From: Clostridiaceae bacterium
Lineage (GTDB): Bacteria > Bacillota > Clostridia > Saccharofermentanales > DTU023
Direction: 5' to 3'
Assembly: GCA_012518795.1 (NCBI GenBank)
Contig: JAAYRL010000034.1
Location: 1 to 32,092 of the forward strand
Length of the DNA stretch: 32,092 bases
Under the pieces are notes generated by a model, which saw only the letters and a program-made list of their open reading frames with translations, ran no database searches and was not told the DNA's origin. The translations under genes were made by a program, and so were the position numbers. This document shows positions 8,204-16,162 of this stretch, one piece after another; positions within the stretch are counted from its first letter, which is position 1; each line of letters starts with the position of its first letter.

Positions 8204-10825
8204 ATGCAAAAATATGTTTATATGTTCACTGAAGGCAATGCGACAATGCGCGAATTGCTCGGAGGTAAGGGTGCAAACTTGGCAGAAATGATCAATTTAG
8301 GACTGCCGGTACCGGGAGGGTTTACTGTTACGACTGAAGCTTGTACTCGTTATTATGAAGATGGTGAAGTAATCGCATCTGAAATTAGAGACGAAATTAA
8401 AGATTCAGTAGAGAAATTGGAACAAGCAACCGGAAAAACTTTTGGTGATCCTGCAAATCCATTATTGGTTTCAGTACGTTCAGGTGCCAGAGCATCAATG
8501 CCGGGCATGATGGATACTGTTTTAAACCTAGGTTTAAATGATGAAGTTGTTGACGGATTAACTAAACTGTTCGACAACAGAAGATTTGCTTTAGATAGCT
8601 ACCGTCGTTTCATTATGATGTTCAGTGACGTTGTTATGGAAATTGACAAAGCCAACTTTGAAAAAGTATTTGATGCTGCAAAAGAGGCCAAAGGTATTGA
8701 ATTAGATACAGATTTGACAGCTGAAGACTTAGAAAAAATAGTTGCAGAATATAAAGTAATTTATAAAGAACAAGCCGGTGAGGATTTTCCGACTGATCCG
8801 TTTGAACAATTAATTTTGTCTGTTACAGCAGTTTTCCGTTCTTGGAATAATGAGAGAGCAATCTACTACCGTCGCATGAACAATATTCCTGCAGAATGGG
8901 GTACAGCCGTTAATGTACAAGAAATGGTTTATGGTAACATGGACGATACTTGCGGTACCGGTGTTGCTTTCACCAGAGATCCTGCTACAGGCGAAAATGT
9001 TTTGTACGGTGAATATTTAATGAATGCTCAAGGTGAAGACGTTGTTGCCGGAGTACGCACACCGGAACCGATTTCTCATTTAGAAGATCAATCAAAAGAA
9101 TTATATGATCAATTTGAAGAAATTGGTGAAGTTTTAGAAAAACATTATGGCGATATGCAAGACCTCGAGTTCACGATTGAACGTGGCAAACTGTTTATCT
9201 TACAAACCAGAAATGGTAAACGTACAGCTCAAGCTGCATTACGCATTGCTGTTGAAATGGTTGAAGAAGGTTTGGTCTCTAAAGAAAAAGCTTTAATGAC
9301 AATTGACCCGACTCAACTCAATGCTTTATTACATCCGCAATTTGACCAAGAAAAATTAGCCGCTGCTGAACCGATTGCTAAAGGTTTACCTGCTTCACCG
9401 GGTGCCGCTACAGGTGCTATTGTTTTCACAGCGCAACATGCAAGCCAAGAAGCTGGAAAAGGCAAAAGTGTAATTTTAGTTCGTGATGAAACCTCCGCTG
9501 AAGATATTGAAGGTATGCATGCTGCTGAAGGTATCTTGACAGTGCGTGGCGGTATGACATCTCATGCAGCTGTTGTAGCTCGTGGTATGGGTACCTGCTG
9601 TGTTGCCGGTTGTGGTGCTGTTTCGATCAATGAAGAAGCTGGTACAATGACCGTTGAAGGCGTAACTTATCAAGAAGGCGACCAAATTTCATTAGACGGT
9701 TCAACCGGTTTTGTTTATGCAGGCAAAATTGATACCGTTAAGGCTGAAATTTCAGATCACATGAAAACAATCATGGACTGGGTTGATGAAATCAGAGTGT
9801 TAAAAGTCAGAACCAATGCCGACTCACCGGAAGATTCACAAACAGCCATTGATTTAGGTGCTGAAGGAATCGGTTTAACCCGTACCGAGCATATGTTCTT
9901 TGCTGCAGATCGTATTTTACCTTTCCGTCGTATGATTGTCGCTGATACTGAAGAAGAAAGAAGAGCTGCTTTAGATCAAATCTTACCCGTTCAACAAGCA
10001 GACTTTGAAGGTATCTTTGAAGTTATGGTAGGCAAACCGGTAACAATTCGTTTGTTAGACCCGCCTCTCCATGAATTCTTACCGACAGAAGAAGAAGAAA
10101 TTGTAGAATTAGCAAATGATCTTGGTCTAAATGTAGATGAATTAAAAACCAAAATACGTGGTTTAGCAGAAATCAATCCGATGCTCGGGCACAGAGGTTG
10201 CCGTTTGGCTATTTCATATCCGGAGATTGCTGAAATGCAAACCGCTGCGATTATTGGTGCTGCATTAGCAAAAACCACTGATGACGCACCGATTGTTCCG
10301 GAGATCATGGTACCGTTAGTAGGTGATGTCAAAGAATTTGAATTCTTAAAAGAAGTCATCTCAAAGACAGCTGATAAACTGATTGCTGAGAGTGGCAAAG
10401 ACTTAGAATATCACATAGGTACAATGATTGAGATTCCGAGAGCTGCCTTGACATCCGGCAAGATCGCTTTAGAAGCAGATTTCTTCAGCTATGGTACAAA
10501 TGACTTAACTCAAATGTCATATGGTTTATCTCGTGATGATGCCGGCAAGATTTTAGATACTTATATCCATCGTGGCATCTATGATTCAGATCCGACGGCT
10601 CACTTAGATATTGAAGGCGTTGGTCGCTTGATGAGATTGTCCTCAACTGAAGGCCGCAATGCTAAACCTGATATCAGTTTAGGAATCTGTGGTGAACACG
10701 GTGGTGATCCGAGTGCGGTAGAGTTCTGTCATAGCTTGGACTTCGACTATGTTTCCTGCTCACCATATCGTGTGCCGATTGCCAAATTAGCAGCTGCACA
10801 AGCACAAATCAAGGATCCGAAATAA
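8204..10825 (+). CDS. ppdK: pyruvate, phosphate dikinase
   Basis: PPDK interconverts pyruvate + ATP + Pi and PEP + AMP + PPi; in fermentative Clostridia it commonly links glycolysis to PEP. The protein has the N-terminal ATP-grasp domain (GGKGANLAEM and VSVRSGARASMPGMMDT). The central phosphohistidine domain carries the catalytic His in GGMTSHAAVVARGMGTCCV. The C-terminal TIM barrel has GLTRTEHMFF and GICGEHGGDPSAVEFC with the acid/base Cys. I chose ATG 8204 (873 residues) because a GTG at 8198 overlaps the GGAGGTG ribosome site, while 8204 is five to six bases after it. A composite hairpin with a U-tract follows the stop. Confidence 0.97.
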   Translation: MQKYVYMFTEGNATMRELLGGKGANLAEMINLGLPVPGGFTVTTEACTRYYEDGEVIASEIRDEIKDSVEKLEQATGKTFGDPANPLLVSVRSGARASMPGMMDTVLNLGLNDEVVDGLTKLFDNRRFALDSYRRFIMMFSDVVMEIDKANFEKVFDAAKEAKGIELDTDLTAEDLEKIVAEYKVIYKEQAGEDFPTDPFEQLILSVTAVFRSWNNERAIYYRRMNNIPAEWGTAVNVQEMVYGNMDDTCGTGVAFTRDPATGENVLYGEYLMNAQGEDVVAGVRTPEPISHLEDQSKELYDQFEEIGEVLEKHYGDMQDLEFTIERGKLFILQTRNGKRTAQAALRIAVEMVEEGLVSKEKALMTIDPTQLNALLHPQFDQEKLAAAEPIAKGLPASPGAATGAIVFTAQHASQEAGKGKSVILVRDETSAEDIEGMHAAEGILTVRGGMTSHAAVVARGMGTCCVAGCGAVSINEEAGTMTVEGVTYQEGDQISLDGSTGFVYAGKIDTVKAEISDHMKTIMDWVDEIRVLKVRTNADSPEDSQTAIDLGAEGIGLTRTEHMFFAADRILPFRRMIVADTEEERRAALDQILPVQQADFEGIFEVMVGKPVTIRLLDPPLHEFLPTEEEEIVELANDLGLNVDELKTKIRGLAEINPMLGHRGCRLAISYPEIAEMQTAAIIGAALAKTTDDAPIVPEIMVPLVGDVKEFEFLKEVISKTADKLIAESGKDLEYHIGTMIEIPRAALTSGKIALEADFFSYGTNDLTQMSYGLSRDDAGKILDTYIHRGIYDSDPTAHLDIEGVGRLMRLSSTEGRNAKPDISLGICGEHGGDPSAVEFCHSLDFDYVSCSPYRVPIAKLAAAQAQIKDPK

Positions 10826-10836
10826 TTAATTGAAGA

Positions 10837-10905
10837 TCATATATATGTTCTTGCTCACCGAATCAAGCTCGATGATTCGCTACGAACATATATATGACTC
10901 TTTTT
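10837..10905 (+). terminator. composite long hairpin terminator after ppdK
   Basis: A perfect 14-bp outer stem, TCATATATATGTTC (10837-10850) with its complement at 10884-10897, encloses a second perfect 7-bp stem CGAATCA/TGATTCG with loop AGCTCGA. The hairpin is followed by CTCTTTTT. Confidence 0.8.
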
Positions 10906-10933
10906 AATATAATTTAATGTTATTCAGAGCTTA

Positions 10934-10968
10934 ATTATCAGTTGTATATGGCTGATAATATGTATAAT
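10934..10968 (+). promoter_or_regulatory. promoter with an overlapping 8-bp inverted repeat (operator-like)
   Basis: ATTATCAG (10934-10941) and CTGATAAT (10952-10959) form a perfect inverted repeat with a 10-base spacer. The spacer contains TTGTAT (10942-10947), and a consensus TATAAT lies at 10963-10968. The -35 to -10 distance is a short 15 bases, so the -35 assignment is uncertain. The geometry suits a repressor or activator site at a controlled promoter. Confidence 0.5.
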
Positions 10969-10973
10969 ATGCA

Positions 10974-11056
10974 GACTCGAAATAAAAAACTGTTCGAGCA
11001 GATCATGAGGAGAAATAAAAAGACCGTTTCACATTCAGTGGAGGCGGTTTTTTTAT
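10974..11056 (+). ncRNA. candidate small RNA or attenuated leader
   Basis: Transcription from the TATAAT at 10963 would start near 10974 and reach the terminator at 11023-11056, giving an RNA of about 80 bases. It would have a 5' stem (CTCGAA with TTCGAG), an open purine stretch containing ATGAGGAGA, and a terminator stem. No coding frame fits. It could equally be a leader controlling the downstream membrane acyltransferase. It matches no riboswitch or small RNA I recognise. Confidence 0.35.
11023..11056 (+). terminator. intrinsic terminator
   Basis: ACCGTTTCAC pairs with GTGGAGGCGGT (G-T pairs and one bulge) around loop ATTCA and is followed by seven T. It lies about 140 bases before the most likely start of the next gene. 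Confidence 0.75.
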
Positions 11057-11193
11057 TTCTATGTCTAATAATAGAATTAGCCTGAGTGATAAGTTTTTAC
11101 TTGGTACTTGATTGAGCATGAAAATAATTGTTATCATCTATTGATATGACTATTCAATCAACAAATAAAGCCAATACGAAGATTAAAGGCAAG

Positions 11194-11934
11194 ATGAGAG
11201 CGACTGAATTGGATGTGCTTCGGGGCTTTGCGATTCTGTTAATGCTCGTTCATCATTTTATGTATGATGTGCATTACATTTTCGGCTATCCATATTTCAG
11301 TTGGTTGTTCGGTCCGGCGATGGAGAGCATATATCATCTGCTGGCTTATGTTTTATTTCTTGGTGTTGCCGGTGTCAGCAGCAGTTTTTCACGTAGCAAT
11401 TTGAAACGTTCCGGCAGACTTGCTCTGATTGCGCTAAGCTTAACTCTGATAACTTTGCTCATTTCCCTAATTATGAAATCCGACTATTATATTTTGTGGC
11501 AAATGATTCATTGTTTGGCTTTATGTACTTTGCTATATGGTCTATTTGAAAAAACGAAATTGAACGAAAAAACAAAAATTGTTGTTTTGCTTCTTACGGG
11601 TTTTTTTATAATATTTCATTTGCCGAAAATTATTAATGCTTTTAATTTGCATTATGAAGGATCTCCATTATTATTGCCGTTCGGAATAGGTAACTTGCGT
11701 CCGGAAATTCCGGGTATGCTGGATTATTTACCGTTAATTCCATACAGTGGATGTTTTTTTATCGGTGCAGCTTTGGGTAAGATTATTTATCCCGATGGTA
11801 AAGTTCAAAGGCGATATTGTACCGGAAAAGCATTTAAACCTTTGGTTTTTATGGGCAGACATGCTTTGCTAATCTATGCAATTCATCAACCGATTATAAT
11901 AACCTTGATTTGGTTATGGACAATAATTTTTTAA
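11194..11934 (+). CDS. DUF1624 / heparan-alpha-glucosaminide acetyltransferase-like membrane protein
   Basis: A multi-spanning inner-membrane protein. The N-terminus RATELDVLRGFAILLMLVHHF is the hallmark of the DUF1624/HGSNAT-like acyltransferase family, with the conserved ELDxLRG and a histidine pair near the first membrane helix. About seven hydrophobic segments follow. The C-terminal FMGRHALLIYAIHQPIII is also typical of acyltransferase-3-like membrane proteins. The frame is open further upstream to TTG 11128 and ATG 11146, but neither has a ribosome site. ATG 11194 has AAAGG four bases upstream and matches where family members begin, giving 246 residues. The acyl acceptor is unknown. The next gene, hemZ, follows by 17 bases. 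Confidence 0.8.
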   Translation: MRATELDVLRGFAILLMLVHHFMYDVHYIFGYPYFSWLFGPAMESIYHLLAYVLFLGVAGVSSSFSRSNLKRSGRLALIALSLTLITLLISLIMKSDYYILWQMIHCLALCTLLYGLFEKTKLNEKTKIVVLLLTGFFIIFHLPKIINAFNLHYEGSPLLLPFGIGNLRPEIPGMLDYLPLIPYSGCFFIGAALGKIIYPDGKVQRRYCTGKAFKPLVFMGRHALLIYAIHQPIIITLIWLWTIIF

Positions 11935-11951
11935 TTCGGGAAGATTGATTT

Positions 11952-13436
11952 ATGCAAGTAATTTTAGAAAATCATCAGGAATATCAGAGCATTGCGGAAA
12001 TTTTACGACTGTTTTTTCTTGAAGTCGGAAAATTGGAATCAGGCATTATCTCAGTAACGGATCCGGAATATTCAGATATAATTATATATTCAGTGATTGA
12101 ACGTGAAGTCAGTACAGAACAAATGCGTAATCAAGCCGATCAGACTGAAATATTGGTCCAAAGTCGCATAGCAGATTCGAATTTATCTATTAAGGCGCAA
12201 GTTGTGCCATCTGCAATTAGACGCGAGATAAAAAGACAAATGTATTATTTGTTGAGCGAATTAATAAATATTCATTATCCTTGGGGTTCACTTACCGGTG
12301 TGCGACCGACACAAATAGCTTATCGTAGTTTTTTAGAAAATCAGCAAGATAGAGATCGGACAATTCAGGACTTGGTAGATAATTGGTATGTTGCACCGGA
12401 AAAAGCTGAAATCGGATTAAAAACTGCTATTACGGAGGCTGAAATTTTATCTGATTTAGAATCTGAATTACCGATGTTGTATCTGGGAGTTCCTTTTTGT
12501 ACAACAAGGTGTAGTTACTGTAGTTTTATTACACAAGATGCGGTCAATCTCGGTGCGGAATTAGACATTTATGTGCAAGCTTTATTACAGGAAATCATCG
12601 AGATTTCTGATTATTTTAAACGAATCAATAAGCCGTTCCAAGCGATTTATATGGGTGGAGGTACACCGACAGCTCTATCGGATCAAGGTTTTGCTCAAGT
12701 GATAAATGCAATTAAAGAGCAGATACCACAAACAGAAAATTGCGAAATTACAGTTGAAGCCGGACGACCTGATTCGATTACATCGGCAAAATTAGCAGCA
12801 ATCAAAACCATATCAGGGGCTAGAATATGCATTAATCCTCAAACAATGCATGATCAGACATTACAGATTATAGGCAGAAAACATTCAGTTAATGATGTTT
12901 ATCAGGCATATAAATTGGCACGTGTTTATAATTTTTCATCAATTAATATGGATTTAATTTTGGGACTTCCGGGTGAAACCGGAGAAGATTTTTTATATTC
13001 TTTAGAAAAAATCTTAGAACTTGCTCCGGAGAGTATTACGATACATACCATGGCATTAAAAAGGTCGGCTTTCTTGCAACAACAACATGCTGCGGAATAT
13101 TTGAAATTGAGATTTCCTGATCGTGAATTAAGTGATGTCTTCAATATCGCAATTAAAAAACTAGCAAAACAAAATTATCAACCTTACTATTTATATAGGC
13201 AGAAGAATGTGCGCGGCGGTTTGGAGAATATCGGTTTCGCGAAGCCGGGATATGCCTGTATCTACAATATAGGAATGATGAGCGATCGGATTTCGGTGGT
13301 TGGTCTAGGTAGCGGTTCAAGTTCGAAAAGAGTAAATGGTGATCGATTAGAGCGAATATTTAATCCGAAAGATTTAGCGAATTATGTTGAACGCCTTGCG
13401 GAAATCATTCAACGCAAGCTAGATTTCTTCGCATAA
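11952..13436 (+). CDS. hemZ: HemZ-type oxygen-independent coproporphyrinogen III dehydrogenase-like radical SAM protein
   Basis: A 494-residue radical SAM protein. The cluster motif C-x3-C-x2-C is at Cys183, Cys187 and Cys190 in GVPFCTTRCSYCSF. YMGGGTPTALS and ITVEAGRPDSI follow, then the INPQTMHDQTL segment that marks the HemZ subgroup rather than HemN. The N-terminal ~170 residues, with GSLTGVRPTQIAYR, are the HemZ-specific extension. HemZ is annotated as converting coproporphyrinogen III to protoporphyrinogen IX anaerobically. No other heme gene is near, so the true role here may differ. It begins 17 bases after the membrane acyltransferase with GGGAAG as ribosome site. Confidence 0.88.
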   Translation: MQVILENHQEYQSIAEILRLFFLEVGKLESGIISVTDPEYSDIIIYSVIEREVSTEQMRNQADQTEILVQSRIADSNLSIKAQVVPSAIRREIKRQMYYLLSELINIHYPWGSLTGVRPTQIAYRSFLENQQDRDRTIQDLVDNWYVAPEKAEIGLKTAITEAEILSDLESELPMLYLGVPFCTTRCSYCSFITQDAVNLGAELDIYVQALLQEIIEISDYFKRINKPFQAIYMGGGTPTALSDQGFAQVINAIKEQIPQTENCEITVEAGRPDSITSAKLAAIKTISGARICINPQTMHDQTLQIIGRKHSVNDVYQAYKLARVYNFSSINMDLILGLPGETGEDFLYSLEKILELAPESITIHTMALKRSAFLQQQHAAEYLKLRFPDRELSDVFNIAIKKLAKQNYQPYYLYRQKNVRGGLENIGFAKPGYACIYNIGMMSDRISVVGLGSGSSSKRVNGDRLERIFNPKDLANYVERLAEIIQRKLDFFA

Positions 13437-13497
13437 TCAATACTGAAGCAGGTTCTTGTTTTATCGATTATAAACACTTAATATATATATTAATAAT

Positions 13498-13521
13498 AAT
13501 ACAGTATAATACAGTATTATA
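13498..13521 (+). promoter_or_regulatory. tandem palindromic repeats at the ldh-family gene promoter
   Basis: AATACAGTAT occurs twice in direct tandem (13498-13507 and 13508-13517); each copy contains the palindrome ATAC-A-GTAT. The second copy is also the core of a longer 17-base palindrome (13505-13521) whose left arm includes TATAAT at 13505-13510. The 10-base period puts both sites on the same DNA face. It does not match the Rex consensus I know. Confidence 0.5.
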
Positions 13522-13528
13522 TAGAAAA

Positions 13529-13545
13529 TGCAGAAAAATTCTGCA
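13529..13545 (+). other. small leader hairpin before the ldh-family gene
   Basis: TGCAGAA and TTCTGCA form a perfect 7-bp stem around an AAA loop, 38 bases before the start codon. It has no U-tract, so it is more likely a 5' mRNA stem than a terminator. Confidence 0.4.
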
Positions 13546-13582
13546 ATAGCAGTTAACAGATTTTAAAAGGGGAGGTTTCAAG

Positions 13583-14536
13583 ATGAGAGGAATAGGAGGA
13601 ACAAAAATTGCAATTGTTGGTGCCGGAAATGTCGGAGCAAACGTTGCTTATGTTATGTCAATTCGATATACATGTAATGAATTAGTTCTGATAGATATTG
13701 ATCACAAAAGAGCTGAAGGCGAAGTAATGGATATCAGGCACGGCTTGCCGTTCCTGCATGAAATGGATATTTATGCAGGTGACTATTCAGACATCAAAGG
13801 TTGCGACATTATCGTAGTAACAGCCGGTGCCGGTCGTAAACCGGGTGAAACTCGTTTAGATTTAGCGGAGAAAAATTGCCAAATTGCCAAATCTATGACT
13901 GAAAGCATCATGAAATATTATGATGGCGGAATCATCTTGGTAGTCTCGAATCCGGTTGATGTTCTAACCTACCATGTGAGCAAATGGACAGGCTTACCGC
14001 GAGGAATTGTCGTCGGATCAGGCACGGTTCTTGATGGCATCCGTTTACGGACTTTGTTGGCAGAAAAATTTAACATTGATATGAAAAATATGCATGCTTA
14101 TATTTTTGGCGAACATGGCGAAACCCAATTCCCGGCATGGAGTTTTTCGAAAATCGCCGGCTTCAGTATTGATGATTATTGTATAGCTTCCGGTATTGAG
14201 CTTACTGAACAAGAAAAAATAGAAATGGCTGAAAAAACCAGAAGAGCCGGTGCAGAAGTGATTAAGAGAAAAGGTGCGACTTATTACGGTATCGGTATAG
14301 CAACTACTCAATTGTGTAATTCGTTTATTAACGATGAAAATACAATTCGTACCGTTGGTTGTGTTTTAGAAGGTGAGTATGGTCTGAACGATGTAGTTGT
14401 TAGTGTTCCTTGTATTGTCGGTGCTGATGGCATTGAAAAAATACTTGAAGTACAATTACCGCCTGATGAAATGGAACTTCTTCATCAATCTGCAGCTGCC
14501 GTTCGTTCAGTTATTGATCTAACTAAACATATTTAA
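13583..14536 (+). CDS. L-lactate/malate dehydrogenase family protein, Arg at the specificity position
   Basis: NAD-dependent 2-hydroxyacid dehydrogenase of 317 residues. The Rossmann motif is IVGAGNVGANVA (11-22), with Asp38 (LIDID) indicating NAD preference. Catalytic His178 lies in GEHGETQFP, and substrate-binding Arg91 and Arg154 are conserved. Overall it is most like L-lactate dehydrogenase (MDIRHGLPF, KPGETRLDL, GATYYGI with Thr233). However, the residue matching the LDH specificity Gln102 is Arg85 in TAGAGRKPGETR. Arg there is typical of malate dehydrogenases, and in Bacillus LDH a Gln-to-Arg change switched preference to oxaloacetate. The substrate could therefore be oxaloacetate. GGGGAGG precedes the ATG. 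It is monocistronic, with its own operator-like region and a strong terminator. Confidence 0.85.
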   Translation: MRGIGGTKIAIVGAGNVGANVAYVMSIRYTCNELVLIDIDHKRAEGEVMDIRHGLPFLHEMDIYAGDYSDIKGCDIIVVTAGAGRKPGETRLDLAEKNCQIAKSMTESIMKYYDGGIILVVSNPVDVLTYHVSKWTGLPRGIVVGSGTVLDGIRLRTLLAEKFNIDMKNMHAYIFGEHGETQFPAWSFSKIAGFSIDDYCIASGIELTEQEKIEMAEKTRRAGAEVIKRKGATYYGIGIATTQLCNSFINDENTIRTVGCVLEGEYGLNDVVVSVPCIVGADGIEKILEVQLPPDEMELLHQSAAAVRSVIDLTKHI

Positions 14537-14556
14537 TTGTTATTTTTGATTAGAAT

Positions 14557-14599
14557 ACCCCCGAATAATAAATTAACAATTATTCGGGGGTGTTTTTTT
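14557..14599 (+). terminator. strong intrinsic terminator of the ldh-family gene
   Basis: A perfect 12-bp stem, CCCCCGAATAAT (14558-14569) with its complement at 14579-14590, and a 9-base loop, followed by TG and seven T. On the - strand there is no U-tract after the hairpin, so it serves the + strand gene. Confidence 0.92.
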
Positions 14600-14698
14600 A
14601 TTATACTAACTCTCTTTTAAATATTAATAATCTAATATGATAATATATTCCTTGATTGTAATTGATTGTGATTATAACCATTAATCATATTATTGGTA

Positions 14699-16129
14699 TT
14701 ATTGGTGTTCTAACAATTCTACTAATGCTTTAACGTGAACACCTGTAGCACGTTCAGGTAAGTAATCGTTTTCTTTGCTTAAATAAGCTGTTCCTGCAAT
14801 GTCTAAGTGAATCCAAGGTATATTATTTGCAACAAATTCACCTATGAATTGACCGCCGGTAATTGTTCCTGCCAAACGTCCGCCGACATTTTTAATATCA
14901 GCAACTTTTGATTTATTTAATTCGGTGAATTTTTTGTCATTAGGCAATAACCAGACTTTTTCTCCAACTTTGTCAGCAGCCGCTTTGAATTCTTGATAAT
15001 AATCATCATTGTTGGTAATTACACCTGTATACTCTTCACCTAAAGCGACCAGACATGCACCGGTTAAAGTAGCTAAATCAATTACCCGATTTACTTTCAA
15101 ATTATCGGTTGCATAGTAGACTGCATCTGCCAGAGTGACACGTCCTTCTGCATCAGTATTACCTATTTCAATTGTTTTTCCGGACAATGAACCGATAATA
15201 TCGCCGACTTTATATGAAGTGCCGGAAATTAAATTCTCGCAGGCGGCAATAACACCATATACATTAGCTTTAGCCTTGATTTTTGCCAATGCGTACATTG
15301 TACCGATGACCGTACCTGCACCGCTCATATCACAATGCATACTCTCCATTCCGTCAGACGGTTTAAGCGAATAACCGCCGCTATCGTAGGTGATACCTTT
15401 ACCAACTAAACCGGTAAATTGATCTGAGTCCGGATTGCCCTGATATTTCATGACGATTAACCTAGGCTCTTTGCTTGAACCTTGTGCAACCGCAAGAAAA
15501 GCTTCCATGCCGATTTTTTTGATTTGTTCACGGTTATATACGGCAACCTCAATACCTAAAGGCTGAAGCGTGTCGACCGCTGCTTGAGCCAAAGTTTCAG
15601 GATAAACATAATTGGAAGTCTGATTAATTAAATCTCTTGCTAAAAAGACACCGTCCATCACATCTTTTAATTTATTAAATTCAGCCTGCATTTTTTCTGC
15701 GGAACCATTGTTTGGAGTATAGTTTACCGTAAAGTCTTTGACCGGATTATCATCTTTTTTTGATAAATATCTATCGAATTTATATGTTGCCTGAATCATG
15801 CCTTCAGCAATAGATCTCATTATTTGAAAATCACACTTTTCAGTAATTGGTGGCATCATGATTTCGATTTCACCAATTTTATTGGTTGTCGCGGTTTTAT
15901 ATATTTTAAAACCCAAATGACGTAACTGATCAAAAGTCAGATCTTCTGCAAGATTCAGTCCGGCTAAGATTAAACCTCCGGATTCCGGATTCGGTAAATA
16001 ATAGACTTCAGCTTGCTCAGCTTTAAATGTTGTGTTGTTTTTAGCCCAATCAATAAGTTCTGACTTGCTGCGATCTGAGCTGAATATGACAGGTATTCCT
16101 CCGTTTTGATAAAAATTTAAATTAATCAT
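14699..16129 (-). CDS. pepA: M17 leucyl aminopeptidase family protein
   Basis: A cytoplasmic metallo-aminopeptidase of 476 residues that releases N-terminal amino acids from peptides. The C-terminal catalytic domain has VGKGITYDSGGYSLKP (metal-binding Lys and Asp), MSGAGTV, and the family signature NTDAEGRVTLADAV carrying the metal-binding Asp and Glu and the bicarbonate-site Arg. The N-terminal ~170 residues are the less conserved macro-like domain. AAAGAGG precedes the ATG at 16129. It is convergent with the ldh-family gene and lies 33 bases downstream of dinB on the same strand, so the two are likely co-transcribed. Confidence 0.95.
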   Translation of the reverse strand: MINLNFYQNGGIPVIFSSDRSKSELIDWAKNNTTFKAEQAEVYYLPNPESGGLILAGLNLAEDLTFDQLRHLGFKIYKTATTNKIGEIEIMMPPITEKCDFQIMRSIAEGMIQATYKFDRYLSKKDDNPVKDFTVNYTPNNGSAEKMQAEFNKLKDVMDGVFLARDLINQTSNYVYPETLAQAAVDTLQPLGIEVAVYNREQIKKIGMEAFLAVAQGSSKEPRLIVMKYQGNPDSDQFTGLVGKGITYDSGGYSLKPSDGMESMHCDMSGAGTVIGTMYALAKIKAKANVYGVIAACENLISGTSYKVGDIIGSLSGKTIEIGNTDAEGRVTLADAVYYATDNLKVNRVIDLATLTGACLVALGEEYTGVITNNDDYYQEFKAAADKVGEKVWLLPNDKKFTELNKSKVADIKNVGGRLAGTITGGQFIGEFVANNIPWIHLDIAGTAYLSKENDYLPERATGVHVKALVELLEHQ

Positions 16130-16162
16130 AGTACCTCTTTTCTAATTTGTTGTTATTTATAA

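Larger units (their letters stand above)
10826..11193 (+). other. intergenic region with two terminators and a promoter-like palindrome
   Basis: This gap holds the ppdK terminator (10837-10905), an operator-like inverted repeat with a -10 box (10934-10968), a small CTCGAA/TTCGAG stem near 10976-10998, and a second strong terminator (11023-11056). No open frame here looks coding. Alternative starts of the next gene (TTG 11128 and ATG 11146) fall in its last part. Confidence 0.6.

Noticed and set aside
9991-10398. 135-codon - strand frame inside ppdK
   Set aside because: Ser-rich antisense of a conserved PPDK region; no ribosome site.
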